A stretch of DNA of 64,000 nt from Gnetum montanum (lineage: Eukaryota > Streptophyta > Gnetopsida > Gnetales > Gnetaceae). The translations under genes and the position numbers were made by a program. Of this stretch, positions 1 through 10,449 are shown in pieces. The stretch's first letter is position 1. The number at the start of each line of letters is the position of its first letter. The notes under the pieces were generated by a model. That model was not told the origin of the DNA. It made no database searches and worked only from the letters and a program-made list of their open reading frames with translations. The stretch covers positions 1-64,000 of the forward strand of contig MNCI01002989.1 of NCBI GenBank assembly GCA_015680685.1, read 5' to 3'.

Positions 1-42
1 CTCGGTCGGTATTTCCAGCTGCCGACGTTTTCCGTCGTTACA
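1..42. other. Non-RT sequence abutting the copia RT (possible breakpoint)
   Basis: Upstream of base 43 (coding sense) the RT matches the family motif YGLKQASR. Beyond it the expected QWY block is missing and a CpG-rich, partly palindromic stretch follows (gccgacgttttccgtcgt). The reading frame stays open. This may be the end of another element, for example a DNA transposon with CCGAC/GTCGG-type ends, but 42 bases are too few to name it. Confidence 0.45.
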
Positions 43-3011
43 ACGGGAGGCCTGTTTCAAGCCATATATAGACTTCTTAAGCTTGCATACCAATTTCTCA
101 CCATCATTAGAGGAGAATCCTTTAGGTTGTTTCATATAAACCTCTTCCTCTAGATCACCATTAAGGAATGCTGTTTTCACATCCATTTGATGTAGTTCAA
201 AATCAAAGTGATCTACCAATGTCATGATCACACGAAGGGAGTCCTTTTTAGATACAGGAGAAAAGGTCTCCATGTAATCTATTCCCTCCTGCTGAGTGAA
301 CCCTTTGGCAACAAGTCTAGCCTTATATCTTTCAATGTTGCCCAAGGAGTCTCTTTTAGTCTTGAAGACCCATTTGGATCCTATGGCTTTAACACCATTG
401 GGCAACTTGACAAGATCCCAGACTCCATTAGTGGACATAGAGTTCATCTCATCTTTCATGGCATCATACCATAAGTCGGATTCCTTACAACTCATGGCTT
501 GTGAAAACGTGTCAGGATCATTTTCGGCTCCTATGTTGTAGTCAGATTCCTGTAGATACACTATATAGTCACTAGGAATCGCTGATCGCTTTATTCTAGT
601 AGATCGTCTTAATGTTGGTTCATCAGGCTCCTGAGGGGCAAGATGATCAACGGGCTGTTCAACAGGAACTGGTATCTGTTGTTCAGCTGGATCTACTATG
701 TCTTGACCAGCAGTTTGTGGAACTTCAACGACTGGTGGATGTACATCACGTATTTGTACTGTAGGCGTGTTGTGTACAACAATCAATCGAGTACTTGAAG
801 TAGAGGGTTGAGCATCCGCATGATCAGTCGCTGGAATTTCGTTCCAGGAATGATGACTCCCACTAATCAAGTCATTCTCAAGAAATTTAGCATTCCTTGA
901 TTCCACAAACCTAGTAGTATGTGATGGACAATAAAATCTGTATCCCTTAGACCGTTCGGCATATCCAACGAAATACCCACTTATGGTCCTAGGGTCTAGC
1001 TTCTTCTCTTGTGGATTATAGACTCTTACCTCAGACGGGCATCCCCAAATGCGTATATGTCGCAAACTCGGTTTCCAACCTTTCCACAATTCAAATGGTG
1101 TCTTAGAGACAGCCTTGGTTGGAACTCGGTTTAATATATACACTGCCGTCTTAAGGGCTTCATTCCACAAAGACTTAGGAAGCTTGGAGCTGCTAAGCAT
1201 ACTCCGCACCATGTCCAATAATGTTCGGTTTCTTCTTTCTGCCACACCATTTTGGTCCGGAGAACCAGGCATAGTGTATTGGGCAACAATCCCATGCTCT
1301 TGAAGAAACTTAGCAAAGGGACCAGGTGCTTGTCCATCATCAGTGTATCTACCATAGTATTCACCACCTCTATCAGACCTCACTATCTTTATTTGCTTAC
1401 CGCATTGTTTCTCTACTTCAGCCTTAAATACCTTAAAGGCATCTAAAGCTTCATTTTTGTGATGAAGCAAGTAGAGATACATGTATCGTGAGTAGTCATC
1501 AATAAAGGTAATGAAATACCGTTGATCATATGCATCCATATCTGGACTACAAATATCCGTATGTATGATTTCTAATATGGCAGAACTCCTCTTGGCACCT
1601 TTCTTTGACACATTGGTCTGCTTTCCCTTTATGCAGTTTACACAAGTGTCAAAGTCAGTAAAATCAAGAGTACTAAGTACTCCATCAGTTACCAAGCGCT
1701 TGATTCTCTCAATGGAGATATGGCCTAATCTACGATGCCATAACATAGAGGATTCCTCATTCATAACACATCGCTTAATGCCAGCATGAACATGCATAGA
1801 AGTGTAAGAAGTGTCGTTTTGTAAATTAAGTTGAAAAAGACCATCTGTTAATGTACCATTTCCAACTATTTCAGATCTATAAGATAAACTGAACATAGTA
1901 TCTGAAAAGTTAAAGGAAAATCCCAATGATACAAGCCTTGATACAGAAATTAAATTCCTTGAAAAACAAGGAATGTAAAATGTCCTTTCCAAATCCAAAA
2001 CAAAACCACTACTTAAAACTAATTTGCATGTGCCAATCGCTTCCACATGTGAGCGCATCTTGTTGCCCGAATAGATGCATGACTCACTTCCTACTGGCTT
2101 CCTTAGGTTTGCTAATCCCTGCAAGGAATTAGTAACATGGATTGTAGAACCGGAGTCAATCCACCATGTGTTATGACTAACATCAACCATATTAGATTCA
2201 AAACAAACAAATGAGGATTGAGTACCTTTCTTTTCAAGCCATCTCTGATGTTTAAGGCAATCTTTCTTTATGTGCCCTTTCTTTTTACAGAAAAAGCATC
2301 TAGATTCCTTCTTGATATCAGCTTGTGGAGGGATTTTTCCCTTCCCTTTAGTGTTGACTTGTTTTGTATTCTTTCCTTGCATGGCCAGATGCACACTTTC
2401 CTTCGCTTCCATGGCAAGTCTACCCTCTTCTTGCACACACATGGTCATCAATTCATTAATTGACCATTTGTCCTTATGTGTGTTGTAAGAAATCTTAAAG
2501 GGTCCATACTGCGGTGGGAGCGTGTTTAGGATGTAGTGCACAAGGAAAGATTCAGACATCTCAACCTCAAGTGTTTTTAGTTGAGCCGCTATGTCCCTCA
2601 TGTGCATGATGTGCTCACGCACACCACCAATTCCAGTGAGCTTCATGGATGAGAACTTCATTATCAAGGTGCTGGCCAACGCTTTGTCTGATGTTTCAAA
2701 TTGTTCATCAATAGCTTTTAACAAAGCGCGCACATTGTTATACTGTTCCAATGATCCACGTATACCAGCCGAGATCTTGGTTTTTATGAACATTACGCAG
2801 AGACGATTAGATCGCTCCCATTTATCATAAAGACCAATATCATCTGGATGGCTGGTTGCATTAACCGCAGGTGGTTCATCCTTACGGATAGCATAATCAA
2901 TGTCCATCCATCCTAAATGAAGGAGAATTCTCTCCTTCCACACCTTGTAATTATCACCCATCAATTCAGGAATGTCACATTTAAAGTCAGAGTAATTTAC
3001 AGGTTGCATAG
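1..3011 (-). CDS. Ty1/copia gag-pol polyprotein, main exon, open to the window edge
   Basis: The frame runs without a stop from an ATG at 3009-3007 to base 1 (1003 codons), the only long intact coding frame in the window. Order seen: a copia-type gag; a CCHC zinc knuckle at about residues 238-251 (CFFCKKKGHIKKDC); a protease with WWIDSGST (Asp about 285); a GAG-pre-integrase His/Cys region at about 425-470; an integrase core with HTDI, RSDRGGEY and AERRNRT as likely DDE positions (about 490, 546, 588); and the start of RT ending in YGLKQASR near base 43. It would make the capsid and replication proteins of a copia element. Translation probably begins upstream in a 19-nt exon (4662-4680), with bases 3011-3010 completing the split codon. 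The last 14 codons (bases 1-42) do not look like RT, so the element may be broken at the edge. Ty1/copia class is certain; the lineage was not assigned. Confidence 0.92.
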
Positions 3012-4661
3012 CTGCAACATAAACATGCTTATGTCACTAAATTTTAGGCTATAAACTGTAGGACATGTGTACCAATGTAAACATGCAAAAATATGAATCA
3101 CATGACATAAAATTGCCTGTGGGCTAAATTTTAATTCAAACAGACTCATATATCCTTATGATGAAGCTATTAAACTATATTCCTTTTCTTAATCCCTGTG
3201 GGCAAATTAAGAAAAATAATTCAATACTTCACCCTGATTAATCACTGTAAATATAATGGAAATTCATGTGGGACAAAATCTATCATATGACAGATGATTA
3301 ATCACAATACTATATATGTGATGAAATACCTTAGGGCACATTTACCAATGTAAAACATGCAAGATATGAATCAAATGACATAAAATTGCCTGTGGGCTAA
3401 ATTTTAATTCAAATAGATCCATATATCCTTATGAGGAAACTATTGAATTATATGCCTTTTCTTAATCCCTGTGGGCAAATTAAGAAAAATAATTCAACAT
3501 TCATCCTGATTGACCACATTAAATATAATAGAAATTCCTGTGGGATAAAGTCTATTATATTACATGTGATTAATCACAATTACTTATGTGATCCAAAACT
3601 CTTAATTTATAATTTTGTATAATCAAAGATGCTGTGGCCACTCTATGACTATACAAATTATAAGGATCACTAGTAAATGATGCAAAAATTTTCTTTCTTG
3701 TTATACATACGATTACATTATGCATCAAAATCAATATTGACAAAATGCAATTAAATTCTAAGCAAGCATGAAAAAACCTACAATCATTTCTTGCTTGAAA
3801 AACACCAAAACATGAGTCCATAATTGCCATTTTTCAAAACAACAATGGAATATATATCTATATATATATTTTCTTCCACATGAATCATTTAAATCAATGC
3901 ATCCTTATTTCGAAAAATGGTAGTATTAAAAACTGCCATTCCAAATGCCAAAATTACTCACCCATGTGAGCAAATTAAATATTTCAAAGGCCATCAGTTT
4001 AAATTCAAATGTCCAAAATTGCAGTAAAATTCCTTTTTCATGTCAAAGGATATTTCAAAATACCAAGGCATCACTTATCGGTATGTTCAAAATTATGGCA
4101 AGCAAAATCGCAGCAGAAATACAAAGGTTCTGTTAAATTTTGACAGTCGCTTACAGAAATAGCAACAACAATATTCAATCCTTTACTCTTCCTACAGCAC
4201 CCATTGCCTCAATCGGATAGACTGCCCGAGATAGCACCATTCTCTCAGGGTAGCAGATCCATGGCCAGAAGAAAACATAAGGCCAGCATGAAAAATCAAG
4301 GATCCAAACGCTGAAGCACTCATTCTAATTGGGCTAAAGGGGCACCATAAATCGAGGTTCCAGATCTCACTAGATCTACTAACATCATAAAAATATGCAG
4401 ACAAAAATTGTAGAAACCCCGAAATGCATAGACAAAAATCGCAGAAATTTGCAGACAGAAACAATGCAGCAAAACCCAGAAAACCAAAACTAAGCATCAA
4501 GGCAGAGATTAAACCTCGCTTCGATATCAAATGTAAATAATCGTACGTGCATCAAAAACCGGATTGCATAAGTAGAAGCATGTAAAAACAGATCTCTTAA
4601 TCTACAAATGTGCATGAAACAAAAATGCACAAATCAATTTTGAAAAACAGATCGAACTGAC
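3012..4661 (-). other. Predicted intron of the copia element (5' leader)
   Basis: On the minus strand the interval starts with GT at 4661-4660 in the context GGAG|GTCAGT and ends with AG at 3013-3012 in the context TTGCAG|CT. Removing it joins the 19-nt upstream exon to the main exon in the same frame, so that two upstream ATGs read into the gag start. The 1650 nt hold no credible coding frame and are AT-rich, as expected for an intron. They include a 276-bp tandem duplication. Splicing is inferred from sequence only; the alternative is a long untranslated leader with initiation at 3009. Confidence 0.6.
3061..3612. repeat. Direct tandem duplication, period about 276 bp
   Basis: Unit 1 (about 3061-3335) and unit 2 (about 3336-3612) share nearly all blocks in the same order, including cctgtgggctaaattttaa, ccctgtgggcaaattaag and gtgattaatcacaat. 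It lies inside the predicted copia intron near its 3' end and has no coding content. Confidence 0.85.
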
Positions 4662-4680
4662 CTCCAGCCATTGATGCCAT
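4662..4680 (-). CDS. Predicted first coding exon of the copia polyprotein
   Basis: The minus strand reads ATG GCA TCA ATG GCT GGA G and then a GT donor. Its split codon is completed by bases 3011-3010 of the main exon, giving MASMAGA ahead of the gag start. Two in-frame ATGs and exact frame agreement across a GT-AG pair are the evidence. A transcript would be needed to prove it. Confidence 0.55.
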
Positions 4681-4836
4681 TGATGCCTGAATGTTCCGGA
4701 TCTTCTTTCACACGGGCACTCTACGGTGATGGTGTATGCAGACTGTAAGCGACTGTGAAAGGGACCTGAACTGCTACACTACAATTGATTCCCCGTGCCT
4801 TGTTCTCCCATCAAGAACCCAAAAGGCCTTGGAATC

Positions 4837-4851
4837 AGTTACCATTTATTA
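4837..4851 (-). other. Candidate primer binding site of the copia element
   Basis: The minus strand reads TGGTAACTGATTCC, resembling the initiator-Met-type copia site TGGTATCAGAGC with several mismatches. The flanking LTR end is not a clean CA, so the call is weak. Confidence 0.3.
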
Positions 4852-5123
4852 GAAAAATATGAGACCATTACAAGATAACAATGAATAAATTTGAACAGAT
4901 GGATTGCAACGAGTTGTCACCATATGTTGCAATCGATGACAATCGTTTCCACACGTTGCTTGCCAAGGATAGCAACGTAAGCTGTCAATGGATAGCAACG
5001 AAAACTATCATGTTGCTGTCCAAAGCTATCACATTGTTACATCCAAATCAAGTGTCTTACCACTAGATTAACACCTCATTACTAGATTGAATCTTATTTA
5101 GACTATTAATTTTAAATGAAGCT
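4852..5123 (-). mobile_element. Probable copia 5' LTR remnant, cut by the A1 insertion
   Basis: These bases lie between the copia leader and the first Athila-like LTR. No ORF is credible. They contain short repeats of gatagcaacg. Position next to the leader suggests 5' LTR sequence; the second LTR is outside the window, so this cannot be checked here. Confidence 0.35.
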
Positions 5124-5982
5124 TGATGAGCGACTAGATACCCCTTACATCCAATCATATGAATCACAAGCGTTCACACATGATCTGATCAAATTCCATG
5201 GATGGGACTAGTTGTGCATCTAGATCATTAAGTCTAGATCATAGTTTGCTATCTTCCCAATTGGACTAGTGGTAGCTTTGTCATGTATGTTTTAGTCCAG
5301 AGTGAGGCATATGATTCTTGATGTTGTTCAACCCTAAGCTACTCCTAATGATAATAAAGAAATTAATTGTTTAATCTAATTAACAATGAAAAGTAAATTC
5401 TAACTAGCCCATGTGTAATGAGTATCTGTTCCTAACCTTTTGTACATGCCTCAGACTTTATGCAACTATTGTTGGGATTACCAAGCGTACCGTTACTGGG
5501 CGTACCAAATAATAATACTACTGGGTTACCAAGTCATTACACTTAAGTGCTCATGATTAGTCATACTCATTTCACTTAATGATAGAAAATGGTAAAGAGT
5601 AATAAATGATAAACATTAACTAAGAAAAATAGTAAGCATTTAAGTAATTAAAAATAATAATAAAGCTAAGTGGATGTTGCAATGATGGGAGTAATCTTGA
5701 TCTTTATTTCCTAACATGTAACATGTTCAAGTATATCACACTTGAATAAGGATTTTGTACAATCACTTAAGATCACACTATAGGCATGCACTAAAAACTA
5801 AGAAAATCTATCAAAATCTATGAATTTATCTATCTCTATCCCAACTTTGCACCCAAGTGTTGTATTTATAGGTTAGCATGGAAGGGGCAATATCGGATCC
5901 TCAACATTGAAGGTTATGCCCCAATATTGGATATCCAACATCGTAGATCCGATATTGGGGCCTTGCAAAACATGGCTCATTA
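5124..5982 (-). repeat. A1 3' LTR (859 bp)
   Basis: It begins tgatgagcgactagata and ends ctcatta, a decayed TCATCA. Homologous starts occur at 10176, 18225, 30499, 36535, 42875, 50179 and 59320. A stem of about 15 bp lies near the right end (5918-5961: gccccaatat...atattggggc), at the start of U3 in coding sense. Confidence 0.85.
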
Positions 5983-5996
5983 TACCCCCATGATTG
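5983..5996 (-). other. A1 polypurine tract
   Basis: The minus strand reads CAATCATGGGGGTA immediately before the LTR start. The same position in A3 (CAATCATGGGGTA) and A4 (CAATTTAGGGGGTA) carries a matching G-run, so it is the likely plus-strand primer. Confidence 0.7.
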
Positions 5997-6186
5997 ACAC
6001 GACTGAATGAAAACTCATCTTCAAGTTAAACAAAAATGAGGAATAATTTATTTACAAAGTATTGGAAAGGTATGGGATTATTAACTGACTTAAATAAGCA
6101 CACAAATTGACTGTTTCATGTTGCAGTGATGTTTTACAAAAAATGGACACCATGACAAAAAAACAAAACAAAAAAATTACTAAAGC

Positions 6187-8970
6187 TCATGTAGTTCTTG
6201 GAGGCGGTGGTTCTTCCATGGGTCACTTCCCCTTGTCATTAGGGTTTTGGAGTTTATAGTGATTTAGGAGTGTTGCAACTTCTCCTCCTCTATTCTTGGG
6301 TCATGTACCATTGAGGTTGATGAGTTGATGTGTGTTGGAACTGGTACATCCCATAGACATGACAACTACAGGAGCATTTGATTTGCTTTCACGTACCATG
6401 CTGCAAACTACCACCATTCCTCCTCGAAATTTCTAGCCTTTTCTTTTAGTTCATGGTAATCTATTAATCTTTTGGCTAGGTTTGAGGCTACATCTCTTTG
6501 CCTATGGTAGTGAGCCTTAATTTTTTCTAGTTCTAAGTTTGCCACATGGAGTTTTTGTAGAGCATTTTTCCTATTTGCAAACTCTTTTTCATATAAGGCA
6601 TAAGTGGCTGCTACTTGTTGTTCCAACTCATTTTTGGGTTGACTTGCTATTAACATGGCAAGGTTAGCATAGCGAAGGTTAGCCAATGCCATGTACTCTT
6701 TCAAATTTCAATTTGCAAGTCCTTGTTCTTCACTTCCGCTTGGTGGAATAGGGCATAACTATCTAAGATAGGTTGCCAACTAGGATTTTGCACTAACATG
6801 GAACTAATGAAGGCCTTTGCCATTTGGATTTCTTTTTCATTAATCTGTTTATACATGTCAATTTGGTTTAGGAAGTGCTCTTTCAACTTCTCGTACTTCT
6901 TGACCTTGTTTTGCCATGCGCTTATCTCAATTGCAAATTTTTGGCATATTGCGTGGACCTCCTCCATTGAGATGATTTGGTTCTCTCTAGCTAATCTACT
7001 TATGTCCTAGTTGACCCTCACTAGTTGCTCCCTCAACTAGTGGATACTTTGTTCCAAAATATTTTTCTGTTTCTTGATAGTGGTCAACCTAGCATTATCA
7101 GCAACAAGGTACTTATTCTCCTCTTGTGTAATGGTTAGTGCCTTCACATGGGCATATGCTTATGCTTTGATAGCTAAGGCATTCCAAACTGCTTTCTCCT
7201 TTTCTTATTCAATAGCTTTATTCTATTCACTCAATTGGCCCAACTACTAAGTTCAAAATTGTTCCAATTGGTCATGCAAAATGAATTGTGAAGGATCCCT
7301 TCTTTCAACTCTCAGGACAATGAGCTCTTATTGCAATTTATGCACTTTTGCTTCTGCATGATTTGGTTTGATCTTTGCCATGACTAGTTTTCCTTTTATG
7401 GTAATGAGGTCAGATTGTACTGCAGTGACATCATTGGGGATGTTGAATAGAGTTGTCATCACTTGTCTAGTTTGTAGCAATATGTCAAACACATCCACAT
7501 GGGTTGTAGGAGTTATTGAAGTCCTAGCTAACATTTGTGCATCTCTTGTTTTGGTCAAATCTATTGGGGGCATAATAGGCACATTAAAGGATTCTTTAAT
7601 GTGGTTTGTGATAACCTTTGTTGTGCTTGCCACATCTTGGTGCTACATGATCATGAATGTGGCATATTCTCCCATTTCAAGCACCACTTGAAAAGATGTA
7701 GCATTTCTAAAGATCTACTATGACCACTAGGCTTATCCTCTTGATTATGAGGAAATATGCCCCCTTGATTGATCAGTAGAAATTGTAGGCCACATGACAT
7801 CATTGATGACTTAGAAGAGGTTTGATTCATCCCTACTTCCCCAATTGAGAGTTTCAACTATCCTGTACAGATGGCTCATTGCAAGCCTACAATCTTGTGG
7901 TAGTGGCAATGGATCTTGTGACTCTCGTCGTTGCACTAGTTCTTGCTTGGGCTTCTTTTCTGGTTCTTGTTCTAGCTCCTTCTTTGGTTCTTGTTCTTGT
8001 TCTAGCTCCTTCTTTAGTTCTTGTTCTTGTTCATCACCAAGGTCTTTTCTTGGTGTTGTTGGTTTGAGCAACTCAAAGAAAGAAGCATTGTGAGTCATCC
8101 TGGGAACATCATTGGTGTAACCTAGGATTTTGGCGCACTTGCACAACTTTCTAATTAGGCAAGGGAATGGAAGGATCAGTTTCCTTGCTTTTCTTTCCTC
8201 AAACTGCCGTTGAATCTCCATGAAGTACAATTGGGCAAGATTAGCATTGTATTTACCCATCAAGATTGCACTTCCTCTAGCTACATAAGTTGATATTCTA
8301 TTGGGCCCTTTAGTTGGGAAGAGATGGTATGTACCGATTTTGAGGTAAATCCTCTCTTCTAGAGTTAACTCATTATATATTTTGTTTTCTTTTTTTGTAT
8401 GTCCACTTTAGCCATAATTTCCTAGTTTCTACGTTAGACCTTGTGGATAGATGTGCTACCTTGGCCTCACATTAGGTATATTTAGAGCCTCTACAATGGC
8501 CTTGATTGAAAAAGAAACAAAGACTCCACCAATGTTGATAGTGGTGCCTTCTTCTTTATTATGCCAAAATTGGTACATCTTATCGAGGTACCATTTCCCA
8601 CTTTTAAAGAGGATGTGTCATAGAGGTGATGCTTGAAGCTAAGTTCTAACCACCTCAAGGATAGATGCCATAAATGGCTCAAAGTTCATTTTCATGATGA
8701 CCATGGTCAACATCAATCACTCCTAGATAGCTTGAAGGCATTCTTGGGACAACGTGAGACGTTGTTCTTGCACTTGAGCCAATGGTTCTATGGCCTTCGC
8801 TTGGACTGACTGCCCTATAGTAGGAGCCTCTTGATGAATGCTAAACAACTAGGCCTCCTATTCTTCATGCTCAGCTAGTGGGCCTTATTCTCCTAATTGG
8901 CCTTTGCCACCTCTTTGGCATTTTCTTGCACCTTGCAAAGGTCCTTCTTGTCCACCTCTTTTTGGGGCCA
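6187..8970 (-). pseudogene. A1 accessory ORF: coiled-coil protein downstream of pol, decayed
   Basis: About 930 codons on the minus strand, broken by several stops. The N-terminus starts MAPK just at or beyond the 8971 gap. A region at about 8600-8120 contains GSAILMGKYNANLAQLYF and LPFPCLIRKLCKCAKI, which resemble the putative plant transposon protein family (Transposase_32/ATHILA ORF type, from memory). An acidic Glu/Gln/Lys repeat follows (about 8035-7925), then MSHLYRI, the block VITNHIKESFN (about 7600), a long helical Lys/Glu/Gln-rich coiled-coil stretch (6967-6408) and a C-terminal EEPPPPRTT stop (6187). Related blocks occur in A2 (19381-22244) and A4 (51247-53050). Its role is unknown; the position matches env-like ORFs of Athila elements, but I see no convincing membrane segment. 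Confidence 0.65.
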
Positions 8971-9379
8971 NATTATAAAGGTAAGATAGTTAAAAAAACT
9001 TAAGTATTTTAATGAACATTCAATCATATGTACATCAAAACCGCTAATTCTCTTGCTCAAGGGATCATAACCATCATTATAAGCAATACATAAGGGAAAA
9101 GAAGCCAATTACAAAGGGTCATAAATGAAGTTAACACTTTTTGGGCATTTTTCTTGAAATTTTTCTAAGCTAAGAGCTTAATGGAAATAAGGCCATAGGT
9201 AAGGTATAAACCTATTGAGGATAAATGAGAAACACATTAGTAACACTAAATCCCTGATTGATTGTAGATGGCCCCAAAAAGAGGTGGACAAGAAGGACCT
9301 TTGCAAGGTGCAAGAAAATGCCAAAGAGGTGGCAAAGGCCAATTAGGAGAATAAGGCCCACTAGCTGAGCATGAAGAAT
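8861..9379. other. Inverted 110-bp duplication flanked by single-N gaps: probable mis-oriented contig
   Basis: Bases 8861-8970 recur as an exact reverse complement at about 9268-9377, with N at 8971 and at 9380. Flipping the 408-bp piece between the Ns would make its end overlap the left contig by 110 bp and would put an ATG (plus strand 9268-9270) directly upstream of the accessory ORF on the minus strand. Confidence 0.8.
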
Positions 9380-9380
9380 N

Positions 9381-10112
9381 AAAGTTCAAAAACCACAAAA
9401 ATCAAAGTGATATGGAGCAAGATATAACATGTGGAAGTTGGTTGTGCAAAGATCTTGGTTGAAAGAGAAAAAAGCAAAAACTCCCCTAGCTTCAATTAAT
9501 GATAATGAATTTTTTTGAACATTGTGGAGGTCCTATTTATAGATTTTTATGGATCCAATATTGAGTAGCCAATATCAGGGTTGAAATTTCATTTTATGAG
9601 GACATTTAGCATGGAAAATGAAGCTTTGTGATTGGTTGGAAGGTTGCATGTAAAATCCAAAGTTCTGGGGTAAGTGAGAATTCATATTTAGGCACTAGTA
9701 GTGTTAGAAGATAGAATTGTAGGCATTAAAAGCTTTGGAAGGTGTAAGAAAATGGGTATTGGATTCATGGTATAGGATAGATTGGTTATATGATAAGGAA
9801 AGGTTTTGAGTTTATCATTTATTCATTTCGAAGGTTCAAGATGGTGTGGTTCTTCTAAACAAATACAAGTTACAATAGTTATACAAGTGGGTTAATCCCA
9901 ATGTAGGCTCCTGCCCTTAATGTCCTTACATAACCACACTTAAAAATGTATGTAGGCACCAAAGGAGTTGAATGCAATGCATACATGTTAAACAAAACAC
10001 ACATATTAAAACCACAAATTTGAGAAAATAACTCTATCTTACATAAAACCACAAGTTATTATCATATGGACAGTGGGATGAGATGGATTTTAGAAAGGAT
10101 TGTAGAAATTGA
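9381..10112 (-). other. A1 non-coding leader between the former pol and the accessory ORF
   Basis: No gene is visible. The segment at 9890-9960 (ttacaatagttatacaagtggg and following) parallels A2 at about 23030-23110 and A3 at about 38090-38160. It therefore corresponds to the stretch between integrase and accessory ORF, and now runs directly into the tRNA copy. Confidence 0.6.
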
Positions 10113-10174
10113 GATAGTGAGTATTCCCGCCTATCATGTGGGCGACCTGGGTTTAATCGCTGGCAATGATGCCA
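10113..10174 (+). other. Reverse-transcribed tRNA-Asp copy with CCA, joined to the LTR
   Basis: On the plus strand gtattcccgcctatcatg and the following bases to gatgcca match plant tRNA-Asp(GTC) from the D-arm through the anticodon and T-arm to the acceptor, ending in GCCA one base before the LTR (10176). Nuclear tRNA genes of plants do not encode CCA, so the source was a mature tRNA. I count about 12 mismatches in 54 aligned bases, mostly C-to-T or G-to-A; the anticodon reads ATC. The first 12 or so tRNA bases are absent. Related elements keep only about 18 bases of match. It is not a working tRNA gene. Confidence 0.8.
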
Positions 10175-10175
10175 A

Positions 10176-10449
10176 TGATGAGTGGCTAGGTACCTCTTAA
10201 ATCCAACCATATGAATCACAAGCATTCACACATGATTCGATCAAATTCCATGGATGGGACTAGTTGTCCATCTAGATTGTTATGCCTTGATCACAGTTTG
10301 CTATCTTCCTACTTGGACTAATGGTAGCTTTGTCACGCATGGTTTAGTCCAAATTAAGGCATATGATTCTTGATGTTGTTTAGCCCTAAGCTAATCCTAA
10401 AGATAATAAAGAAATTAATTATTTAATCTAATTAACAATGGAAAGTAAA
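10176..10449 (-). repeat. A1 5' LTR fragment
   Basis: Starts tgatgagtggctaggtac and follows the left LTR through attaacaatggaaagtaaa. There homology stops abruptly and an inverted LTR of a related family begins. About 270 of roughly 860 bp remain. Confidence 0.8.

Larger units (their letters stand above)
5124..10449 (-). mobile_element. Athila-like Ty3/gypsy element A1, gag-pol-less derivative
   Basis: The left LTR (coding 3' LTR) is 5124-5982, with the polypurine tract beside it; the right LTR begins at 10176 and is cut at about 10449. The internal 4.2 kb holds an accessory ORF (stop at 6187) and a non-coding leader resembling that of A2 (22.25-23.3 kb). Gag, protease, RT, RNase H and integrase are absent. 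The primer site region is replaced by a copy of about 62 bp of tRNA-Asp. It could only move with proteins supplied by a relative such as A2. Confidence 0.8.

Noticed and set aside
1131-1367. Minus-strand 78-codon ORF as a separate gene
   Set aside because: It is an off-frame shadow inside the copia integrase coding region.
4192-4530. A 112-codon minus-strand ORF with a hydrophobic start
   Set aside because: It lies inside the predicted copia intron, is rich in low-complexity Phe/Ser/Leu, and matches nothing I know.
10095-10174. Functional tRNA-Asp gene
   Set aside because: The anticodon is altered, the first acceptor bases do not pair with the 3' strand, CCA is encoded, and it abuts an LTR at the primer site position.
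10034-10225. ORF of 63 codons across the tRNA copy and LTR start
   Set aside because: It spans a junction of unrelated pieces and is a chance frame.
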